DNA from: Deltaproteobacteria bacterium
Lineage (GTDB): Bacteria > Desulfobacterota > Desulfobacteria > C00003060
Length of the DNA: 8,973 bases
NCBI GenBank assembly: GCA_030667105.1
Contig: DAOUWN010000060.1
Span: 1 to 8,973 of the forward strand
Direction: 5' to 3'
The stretch's first letter is position 1, and every line of letters begins with the position of its first letter. The notes under the pieces are model-generated. The model searched no databases and was not told the DNA's origin. It was given only the letters and a program-made list of their open reading frames with translations. This document shows, one piece after another, positions 1 to 5,299 of the stretch. The translations under genes and the position numbers were made by a program.

Positions 1-1
1 G

Positions 2-484
2 ATAGCTGGAGGGTTGGGTATCGTCCCACTTCGTCCCACCATATACTGGGCAAACGAGCATCGGTCCGATTACAAGGATATTACAATCCTGTATGGCGCC
101 AAAGAGCCAGGGCAGATTTTGTTCGATTACCAATTTGAAGAATGGCACAAGATTTTTGACTTGAAAATCCTGACAATCGTCCAGAACCGTGGTGAGAATT
201 GGAAGGGGCGGGTGGGGCTGATCACTGATTTGTTTGATGAGGTCCCCATTGATCCGGACAACACTTTTGCGATTGTATGCGGACCTCCGGTGATGTTTAA
301 ATTCGTGTTTGCCCACCTCAGTGATGTAGGGATTCCCCGACAGCGGATGTTTCTATCCTTAGAGCGAAGGATGCATTGCGGCATGGGAAAGTGCTGCCGC
401 TGCAATGTCGGTTCTACATTCACATGTCTGGATGGGCCGGTATTTGATTACTGGACAGTGATGAATCTTAAGGAAGCGATATAA
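2..484 (+). CDS. hydG: Group 3b [NiFe]-hydrogenase gamma subunit, FAD/NAD(P)-binding (3' part)
   Basis: This is the C-terminal ~160 residues of a ferredoxin-NADP reductase-type subunit; the gene begins before the window. Seen: the open frame runs in from base 2 with [12 protein letters not shown], the glycine-rich loop that opens the NAD(P)-binding half of this family. It continues to VCGPPVMF (the CGPP nicotinamide-binding motif) and ends with a four-cysteine [2Fe-2S] motif, [10 protein letters not shown] then TCLDGP (spacing C-x4-C-x2-C-x7-C). This architecture is that of hydrogenase/sulfhydrogenase gamma subunits and the related dihydroorotate dehydrogenase electron-transfer subunit (PyrK) and anaerobic sulfite reductase AsrB. 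The hydrogenase delta and alpha genes directly downstream decide for the hydrogenase. Its inferred job is exchange of electrons between the FeS relay and NAD(P)H in the cytosol. An extra cysteine sits inside the cluster motif where relatives usually have glycine. The TAA stop is 18 nt before the next start. Confidence 0.9.
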   Translation: MAGGLGIVPLRPTIYWANEHRSDYKDITILYGAKEPGQILFDYQFEEWHKIFDLKILTIVQNRGENWKGRVGLITDLFDEVPIDPDNTFAIVCGPPVMFKFVFAHLSDVGIPRQRMFLSLERRMHCGMGKCCRCNVGSTFTCLDGPVFDYWTVMNLKEAI

Positions 485-502
485 GTTTTATGGAAAAGGA
501 TT

Positions 503-1267
503 ATGAAATATCTAGGGATTACACTTGAAAGGCCGAAGATCGGGGTATTTGACTTTACCGGCTGCGAGGGATGCCAGCTCCAGATAGCGAATAAGGAAGA
601 GACACTAACGGACCTGCTTGGCCTGGTAGAGGTAGTAAACTTTCGGGAGATCTCTTCTGAGAGGCGCAACGATTATGAGGTTGCCTTTGTTGAGGGGAGC
701 ATTACTACTGACAACGAAGTGGCGAGACTTAAGAAGATTCGTATACAGGCCAAGATCCTTGTAGCAATGGGGGCGTGTGCGTGCCTGGGTGGTGTGAACA
801 ACCTGAGGAGCCGTTTTCCTTTGGCGGATGTGGTAAAACAGGTCTATGGAGGACATCCTGTAGATACCGGGCCGGTCAGGAAGGTGGCAGAAGTGGTCCC
901 TGTGGATATAGAGCTGCCGGGGTGTCCCATTTCAAAGCCTGAATTTGAGTGGTTAGTTCGCCATCTGGTACTCGGAATAGAACCACAATTTCCCAAATAC
1001 CCGGTTTGCGTTGAATGTAAACAGCGGCTCAATTCCTGTGTACTTGATATGGGAATGATGTGCCTGGGGCCTATCACACGCGCTGGCTGTAATGCTGTCT
1101 GTCCTCGAAACAGGTTTGGTTGTTGGGGCTGCCGGGGTCCTTCGGACGAGGCGAATTTTGAGTCGCTTATGGAGATACTCAGGGAAAGAGGGTTTTCAGA
1201 GGAACATATTGCTGAGCGGATAATTTTTTTCAATGCGTTTAGCGGAACCTTGGGCAATGAATATTAA
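503..1267 (+). CDS. hydD: Group 3b [NiFe]-hydrogenase delta (small) subunit
   Basis: This is a 254-residue electron-transfer subunit of a soluble [NiFe]-hydrogenase, close to the usual length of this family. Seen: FTGCEGCQLQ with C21 and C24, GACACLGG with C92 and C94, and LPGCPI with C141, the ligand set of the proximal [4Fe-4S] cluster. A C-terminal block then holds eight cysteines (C169, C172, C179, C187, C196, C200, C207, C210; CVECK to CWGCRGP) that fit two further [4Fe-4S] clusters. There is no Tat signal, so a cytosolic location is expected, unlike the membrane or periplasmic group 1 enzymes. The ATG at 503 is chosen because there is no in-frame ATG, GTG or TTG between it and the gamma stop. 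The purine-rich AAAAGGA at 494-500 lies only 2 nt upstream, unusually close, so translation may depend on coupling to gamma. The 3' end overlaps the alpha gene by 11 nt. A Mvh-type group 3c small subunit is less likely because an FNR-type gamma gene precedes it. Confidence 0.93.
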   Translation: MKYLGITLERPKIGVFDFTGCEGCQLQIANKEETLTDLLGLVEVVNFREISSERRNDYEVAFVEGSITTDNEVARLKKIRIQAKILVAMGACACLGGVNNLRSRFPLADVVKQVYGGHPVDTGPVRKVAEVVPVDIELPGCPISKPEFEWLVRHLVLGIEPQFPKYPVCVECKQRLNSCVLDMGMMCLGPITRAGCNAVCPRNRFGCWGCRGPSDEANFESLMEILRERGFSEEHIAERIIFFNAFSGTLGNEY

Positions 1268-2543
1268 GATAGGAAGGCCGATCAACATAGAGATTGATCA
1301 TCTGAGCCGGGTGGAGGGGCATGGGGATATCAGGATACGGATCGAAAATGGAAAGCTTGTTGAATGTACCTGGAAGGTAGTAGAGACCCCCAGATTTTTT
1401 GAGGTTATGTTCAAAGGGCTTTCTATTGAAATGGCGCCGCTCCTTGCGGCCCGGATCTGCGGCATATGTTCCATTTCACACGCCCTGGCCAGTGCCCGCG
1501 CCATAGAGCGGGCCTTGAAGATTGAGGTTCCGGAACCGGCGCAAAAAGTAAGGCTCCTTGCGAAGCATGCCGAAACCCTGCAAAGTCATACCCTTCACCT
1601 ATTTTTCTTGGTGGCTCCCGATTTCCTTGATATAGATAGTGTCATTCCGCTTATGCAAACGCACCCGCATGTGGTAGAGACCGCGGCCCGGATCAAGGGA
1701 TTCGCCAACAGGGCATCTGATCTCTTCGCAGGGAGGACCACGCATCCAATGGTCATAAAGGTCGGCGGCTCGACACAGGTTCCGCGCAAAAGACAGTTAA
1801 GAGAATTGGTCAAAGACCTTGATGCAACTATTCCGTACTTGTGGGAAGCTCTTGATCTTTTTAAGAGCTTTAGAATGCCTGATTTTGTAAGAGAGACTGA
1901 ATTTGTCTCGCTCAGGGGCACTGAAGAATATCCGTTCATCGGAGGGAATCTTGTTTCAAGTGATGGTATCTGCAAAAAGGAAGACGAATATCGTGCCATG
2001 ACTAACGAGTTTGTCGTTGATTTCTCTACCTCAAAATTCAGCAGGCTGAGCCGGGAATCTTTTGCTGTCGGAGCCTTGGCAAGGTTTAACAACAACTATG
2101 ATCTGTTGCACCCCAAGGCAAAAGAGACGGCTGAGGAACTGAATTTAAGATTGGGAGAGCATAATCCCTTCTTTTATAACCTGGCACAACTGGTGGAGTG
2201 CTTTCATGTTATGTATGAGTCAAAAGAGATAATTCTAAGGTTGATCGACTCAGATGTCTCTGAATTTGCAAGCCACTATAGGGTAAAGGGATGTGAGGGG
2301 GTGGGGGCTGTTGAGGCACCCCGGGGGATACTTTATCATTACTACCGGATAGGTGAAGATGGTAAGATTATAAAGTCGGACTGCGTGATGCCTACGAGTC
2401 AGAACCACGTCAATATTTATTATGACCTCCATAAGCTGGTAGAGGAGTTAATAGAACAGGGGAAAGGGGAAGAAGAGATCAGGAACCTTTCTCAGATGCT
2501 GGTCAGGGCTTATGACCCGTGTATTTCCTGTTCGGTCCATTGA
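1257..2543 (+). CDS. hydA: Group 3b [NiFe]-hydrogenase alpha (large, catalytic) subunit
   Basis: This 428-residue subunit carries the Ni-Fe active site that splits or forms H2. Seen: RVEGHG at residues 18-23; RICGICSISH with the first cysteine pair C68 and C71; and a C-terminal DPCISCSVH with C422, C425 and H428. The four cysteines are the expected metal ligands. The chosen ATG at 1257 gives MNIKIGRPINIEIDHLSRVEG, the usual short N-terminus. An in-frame ATG at 1233 would add eight residues inside the preceding gene. No strong ribosome binding site precedes 1257, and the 11-nt overlap with delta suggests coupled translation. Odd: the stop codon follows H428 directly, so the C-terminal peptide that a maturation endopeptidase normally removes after this residue appears to be absent. 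Family assignment is firm; the 3b subgroup rests mainly on the neighbouring gamma and delta genes. Confidence 0.94.
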   Translation: MNIKIGRPINIEIDHLSRVEGHGDIRIRIENGKLVECTWKVVETPRFFEVMFKGLSIEMAPLLAARICGICSISHALASARAIERALKIEVPEPAQKVRLLAKHAETLQSHTLHLFFLVAPDFLDIDSVIPLMQTHPHVVETAARIKGFANRASDLFAGRTTHPMVIKVGGSTQVPRKRQLRELVKDLDATIPYLWEALDLFKSFRMPDFVRETEFVSLRGTEEYPFIGGNLVSSDGICKKEDEYRAMTNEFVVDFSTSKFSRLSRESFAVGALARFNNNYDLLHPKAKETAEELNLRLGEHNPFFYNLAQLVECFHVMYESKEIILRLIDSDVSEFASHYRVKGCEGVGAVEAPRGILYHYYRIGEDGKIIKSDCVMPTSQNHVNIYYDLHKLVEELIEQGKGEEEIRNLSQMLVRAYDPCISCSVH

Positions 2544-2546
2544 ACT

Positions 2547-2589
2547 GTTACCTGTCGGGCAGCCACAAGCCTTCCGCGGGCAGGATAAC
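2547..2589 (+). terminator. Imperfect hairpin just after the hydrogenase operon
   Basis: Bases 2547-2556 (GTTACCTGTC) can pair with 2579-2589 (GGCAGGATAAC), giving ten pairs with one G-T wobble and one bulged A, around a loop of about 22 nt. It starts 3 nt after the hydA stop. No T-run follows, so it is not a canonical intrinsic terminator. It could protect or end the hydrogenase mRNA, or be chance. Confidence 0.25.
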
Positions 2590-2622
2590 CTTGAACCACA
2601 ATATGTTGCGCCACTTTTTCTC

Positions 2623-2651
2623 TTGACACACAACTCAATTACGGCTATAGT
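2623..2651 (+). promoter_or_regulatory. Sigma70-type promoter for the universal stress gene
   Basis: The -35 box TTGACA (2623-2628) is a perfect consensus. It is separated by exactly 17 nt from the -10 box TATAGT (2646-2651), which matches five of six positions. Transcription would start near 2658 and give a leader of about 60 nt before the ATG at 2719, which has a strong AAGGAGGG ribosome binding site at about 2702-2709. This suggests the stress gene is transcribed separately from the hydrogenase operon. Confidence 0.7.
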
Positions 2652-2718
2652 CGCCCCGCAAAAAAGCGAGTTCGTATCCACTATCCACCACTACCCACAG
2701 TAAAGGAGGGAGTAACCA

Positions 2719-3660
2719 ATGAAAGACACCCGAAATAAAATATTGTTGGCTGTTGATGGGTCCGACCAGGCCCTTGAGGCGGTACGGTATGTCAGCCAAG
2801 TTCTACCGCACCAACGAACGAAAGTCGTTCTTTTCCATGTTAAGACCGAAGCTCCTGCATCGTTTTTGGATTTGGAAAAAACAAAAGAGTTTGGGGCCAA
2901 GGCGACTGCAGTAAGAGCGTGGATGGCAGGGCGAGAAAGCGTCATGAAAAAATTCCTTGACAAAGCGCAGAAAATGCTTGTCAATGCCGGTTTTCCCAGT
3001 GCCGCAGTTACGGTTAAGGCCCAATCGAAGAAAAAAGGCATTGCCAGAGATATTCTTCGGGAGTCACTCAAGGACTTTGGCGCTGTTGTGGTGGGGCGCA
3101 CTGGAACCAGCGGGGTGAAGGACTTCATAATTGGAAGCGTGGCCAATAAATTGGTCGGAAAGCTGCATCACCTGCCCGTTGTTGTTGTTGAAGGAAGTCC
3201 TATGCCCAAAAAAATCCTGGTGGCTTTTGACGGTTCTGAAGGGGCGCTAACGGCCGTAGATTGCGCTGGCTCGGTGTTGGTTGATCCTGACTGCCAAGTA
3301 GCGCTCCGCCATATCATCAGACCTCTTGACATTCCAAAAACAGGGCCAGACGAGCTCTTTGCTCCGAAAGACGAAGAAGAATGGCTGGAAACCATGAAGA
3401 AAGAAATTGATCCAGCCATGGAAGAAGCCAAAGATCGACTGATCAACGCGGGCTTTACCTCAAGCCGTGTTACCACCAAAATCATTTCCGGCAAAAGGAG
3501 CCGGGCCAAGGCGCTTGTAGAGGAAGCCAAGGATGGTGGCTACGGCACCATTGTGATGGGCAGGCGGGGCCTTAGCGTTGTCCAGGAGTTTTTCATGGGC
3601 CGTGTCACCAATAAGGTTCTTCATATGGCTGATAACATGGCAGTGTGGATTGTGAGTTGA
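2719..3660 (+). CDS. Universal stress protein, two UspA domains in tandem
   Basis: This 313-residue soluble protein is built of two UspA domains (about residues 6-152 and 155-313), equivalent to an internal dimer. Seen: each domain opens with the family's first strand and acidic loop (ILLAVDGSDQA and ILVAFDGSEGA). The first domain carries the ATP-binding signature G-2x-G-9x-G-S at G126, G129, G139 and S140 (GRTGTSG, then GSVANK). The second has G281, G284 and G294, but R295 replaces the S/T, so its nucleotide binding may differ. Known: ATP-binding UspA proteins act in stress survival, often through protein contacts, and usually have no single enzymatic reaction. The start is well supported by AAGGAGGG about 10 nt upstream and by the TTGACA/TATAGT promoter. 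It stands alone between the hydrogenase operon and a repeat-bearing gap; a role linked to anaerobic or redox stress is only suggested by the neighbours. Confidence 0.92.
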   Translation: MKDTRNKILLAVDGSDQALEAVRYVSQVLPHQRTKVVLFHVKTEAPASFLDLEKTKEFGAKATAVRAWMAGRESVMKKFLDKAQKMLVNAGFPSAAVTVKAQSKKKGIARDILRESLKDFGAVVVGRTGTSGVKDFIIGSVANKLVGKLHHLPVVVVEGSPMPKKILVAFDGSEGALTAVDCAGSVLVDPDCQVALRHIIRPLDIPKTGPDELFAPKDEEEWLETMKKEIDPAMEEAKDRLINAGFTSSRVTTKIISGKRSRAKALVEEAKDGGYGTIVMGRRGLSVVQEFFMGRVTNKVLHMADNMAVWIVS

Positions 3661-3809
3661 AGAAGAGATCTATCTTCGATACCCTCTGACGGCGCAGGGA
3701 GTTCAAGATAAGAAAAAATTAATCTATTAGCATCGCAGCGCTTTTTCACTAGTGTCCGTACTTTGTCCCTTTCCTTCACCTCAGCAGGGGTAGCTTCCCT
3801 ATATAGTGC

Positions 3810-3839
3810 CTGACCGAAAACCCTGTGTTTTTCGGTCAG
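3810..3839. repeat. Perfect 11-bp inverted repeat (hairpin)
   Basis: CTGACCGAAAA at 3810-3820 is the exact reverse complement of TTTTCGGTCAG at 3829-3839, with an 8-nt loop (CCCTGTGT). The 3' arm contains the T-stretch but no T-run follows the stem, so terminator activity is uncertain. The 5' arm and loop start (GACCGAAAACCCTG) resemble the entry into the 65-bp element at 3964 (GACCGAATACCCTGG), hinting at a common origin. Confidence 0.6.
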
Positions 3840-3850
3840 AAACACGAAAT

Positions 3851-3915
3851 CCCTGGCCCAGGCCTGGCTTACATGGGCAGCAGAATGATCCACGCATGTC
3901 GCGCCAGGGCAGGCC
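3851..3915. repeat. 65-bp element with inverted ends, copy 1
   Basis: It begins with CCCTGGCCCA and ends with TGTCGCGCCAGGGC plus AGGCC. The outer CCCTGGC and GCCAGGG are inverted repeats of each other. Copy 2 has the same length and the same ends, in the same orientation, 113 bp downstream, while the central ~30 bp are unrelated. A perfect 10-bp palindrome, CCAGGCCTGG, lies at 3858-3867 in this copy only. No coding function is visible. Confidence 0.6.
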
Positions 3916-3963
3916 GAAACAAATTCTAAATTCGAATGCTCGAACGCTCAAAACGACCGAATA

Positions 3964-4028
3964 CCCTGGCCCAGACCGGGTTTTCGTATAATGGCGCTTC
4001 ATGTTCTAGTGTCGCGCCAGGGCGGGCC
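3964..4028. repeat. 65-bp element with inverted ends, copy 2
   Basis: It begins with CCCTGGCCCA and ends with TGTCGCGCCAGGGC plus GGGCC. Compared with copy 1, the first ten bases and the block at 4010-4023 are identical, and the element length is the same (65 bp). Positions 21-45 agree only at chance level. The CGAA just upstream is also shared with copy 1. Confidence 0.6.
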
Positions 4029-4056
4029 AAGGCCTTTCTTTTGAACATTGGAGAAT

Positions 4057-4215
4057 TTGATATTCGGATTTAATCCTTTCGAACCGGTCCCGGAAAACTT
4101 CGTTCTTGTGCCTCCGTTGGCAAATCAGTTGCCCCTTCGGCGTATTAACAAGAAGACTCGGGACATCTTCTATTCCCTGAATCGTATCGCAGCAGAGAAA
4201 GATGAATCCCTATGA
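4057..4215 (+). CDS. Possible small protein (52 aa) coupled to trkA
   Basis: I do not recognise this protein. The frame runs from a TTG at 4057 (GGAG lies at 4050-4053, rather close; TTG at 4048 is the other choice) to TGA at 4213-4215, which overlaps the next gene's ATG as ATGA. That is the same junction used between the two trkA genes downstream. The predicted product is soluble-looking with no membrane segment. It has a proline-rich N-terminal half (NPFEPVPENF, VPPLANQLP) followed by a basic then charged stretch (LRRINKKTRDIFYSLNRI, then AAEKDES). The codon choice looks like real coding sequence. An in-frame stop at 4042-4044 closes it upstream, so it is either a small gene or the 3' remnant of a longer one cut off by the repeat region. 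It could also be a chance frame. If real, its position argues for a role with the Trk system. Confidence 0.42.
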   Translation: MIFGFNPFEPVPENFVLVPPLANQLPLRRINKKTRDIFYSLNRIAAEKDESL

Positions 4216-4637
4216 ATATTATCATTGCGGGCTGCGGCCGATATGGGTCTCTTCTTGCCAATCGACTTAGTTCCCTTGGCCACAGTGTTGTGATCATTGA
4301 CCGTCGGGACAATGCGTTTAAGGCCCTTTCAACGGAATTCAGCGGATTTACTATAACCGGAAACGCCGCTGAGCTATCTGTCCTGCGTGAGGCCAAAATC
4401 GAGACGGCCGATTGTCTCTTATCCATGTGCAACGAAGACACCCTCAACTTGATGGTAACTCAAGTAGCCAAATATATCTTCGGCGTGCCCAAGGTGATCG
4501 CGCGGATGTACAAACCTTCTTATGAATCCATGTTTCGTAAATTCGGCATTGAAATCATCAGCCCAATCCAACTGGCCCTTGAGGCCTTTCTTGATGCTCT
4601 GGGCCTGGACAAAAAATCAGAAAATGAGGGCCCATGA
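4212..4637 (+). CDS. TrkA-type K+ uptake regulator, N-domain only
   Basis: This 141-residue protein is a single RCK/KTN (TrkA-N) Rossmann domain. Seen: IIIAGCGRYG carries the complete GxGxxG motif (G7, G9, G12), and D30 at the end of the second strand (VVIIDRRD) is the residue that normally holds the ribose of NAD(H). FTITGNAAE and ADCLLSMCNEDTLN follow the family pattern. The TrkA-C ligand domain is missing; the protein ends after a short helix (LALEAFLDALGLDKK). Known: TrkA domains form a cytoplasmic gating ring on TrkH and respond to nucleotides. It overlaps the second trkA gene by 4 nt (ATGA), so the two are probably made together and may form a mixed ring. The only purine-rich sequence upstream is a weak GAGAAAG, consistent with coupled initiation. 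Confidence 0.88.
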   Translation: MNIIIAGCGRYGSLLANRLSSLGHSVVIIDRRDNAFKALSTEFSGFTITGNAAELSVLREAKIETADCLLSMCNEDTLNLMVTQVAKYIFGVPKVIARMYKPSYESMFRKFGIEIISPIQLALEAFLDALGLDKKSENEGP

Positions 4638-5293
4638 AGATCATTCTCATCGGCGGAGGCAAGACAATCTATTTTCTGGCCAAGCATTTCACTGGCGAAG
4701 GCCATCATGTGACCATTATCAACCGAGACCGGGAGGAAAGCATAACTTTATCCCATCAGCTCGATGCAACCGTACTGCTCGGGGACGGGAGCGATCCCGA
4801 GATGCTGGAGCAGGCCGGAGCGGGCAGCGCAGACGTACTGCTCTGCCTGACATCACACGATCATAACAATTTGGTGACCTGCCAGATTGCCAGTGAGGAG
4901 TTTGACGTTCCTCGAACGATTGCCCTGGTCAACAATCCTGAGAATGAGGAAATCTTCCGCAAGCTGGGGGTCCCCCTGATCTTTTCATCGACCCGAATCA
5001 TAACAAGCCTTTTAGAGGAACAGACTGATTTTATGGCCATAACCAATCTCATGGCCGTTGCCCAGGGCAAGGTCAATGTAACCGAGGTCCGTCTCCCTGA
5101 AAACGCCCCGGCAGCAGGCAAAAGCCTCCAAGAATTGAAACTGCCTGAGGGCTTTCTCCTTGCCACTATTATCAGAAACGGCGAAGTCCTTGTGCCAAGG
5201 GGTTCCACGATCCTGGAGGCACATGACCAGCTCATTTTGATCGGGCAGGCAGAAAATTACACAGATGTCCTCAGGATATTGACTGGTGAGTAA
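4634..5293 (+). CDS. trkA: TrkA-type K+ uptake regulator, N and C domains
   Basis: This 219-residue protein has a TrkA-N Rossmann domain (about 1-130) and a TrkA-C domain (about 135-219; VNVTEVRLPENAPAAGKSL, then VLVPRGSTILEAHDQLILIG), the usual length for a one-unit TrkA or KtrA. The nucleotide motif is altered: IILIGGGKTI has I12 where GxGxxG needs its third glycine, and N30 replaces the acidic residue after the second strand (VTIINRD). NADH binding as in the partner is therefore doubtful. The start ATG overlaps the preceding TGA, and trkH starts 6 nt after its stop. Known: the C domain of such regulators binds small ligands in some systems; which ligand applies here cannot be read from sequence. 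Function as the membrane-peripheral regulator of the downstream channel is well supported by gene order. Confidence 0.92.
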   Translation: MKIILIGGGKTIYFLAKHFTGEGHHVTIINRDREESITLSHQLDATVLLGDGSDPEMLEQAGAGSADVLLCLTSHDHNNLVTCQIASEEFDVPRTIALVNNPENEEIFRKLGVPLIFSSTRIITSLLEEQTDFMAITNLMAVAQGKVNVTEVRLPENAPAAGKSLQELKLPEGFLLATIIRNGEVLVPRGSTILEAHDQLILIGQAENYTDVLRILTGE

Positions 5294-5299
5294 ACATCC

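Larger units (their letters stand above)
3661..4056. other. Gene-poor spacer with hairpin and repeats
   Basis: I see no convincing gene on either strand here. Open frames are short, lack ribosome binding sites and run through the repeated elements. The stretch holds a perfect hairpin (3810-3839) and two 65-bp elements (3851-3915 and 3964-4028) separated by an AT-rich piece. No obvious intrinsic terminator for the stress gene and no clear promoter for the trk operon could be found, although the operon presumably starts within or just after this region. Confidence 0.6.

Noticed and set aside
2541..2543. TGA as a possible selenocysteine codon extending the large subunit
   Set aside because: All four expected ligand cysteines are already present upstream, and readthrough gives an unrelated sequence. 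I treat it as a normal stop.
2512..2703. Open frame of 63 codons overlapping the end of the hydrogenase large subunit
   Set aside because: It starts inside hydA, has no ribosome binding site, runs through the usp promoter region and resembles no protein family.
2691..3146. Long minus-strand open frame opposite the stress protein gene
   Set aside because: The + strand gene has full UspA motifs, a strong ribosome binding site and a promoter. The minus frame is its shadow.
3806..3991. Open frame of 61 codons across the hairpin and 65-bp elements
   Set aside because: It reads through repeats, has no ribosome binding site and gives a composition unlike a folded protein.
3851..4028. CRISPR array
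   Set aside because: Only two copies are present, 65 bp long with internally divergent centres. The spacing and repeat form do not fit CRISPR, and no cas gene is seen.
4117..4148. Promoter for trkA (TTGGCA at 4117 and TATTAA at 4143)
   Set aside because: The spacer is 20 nt, too long for a sigma70 promoter, and the site lies inside the possible small gene.
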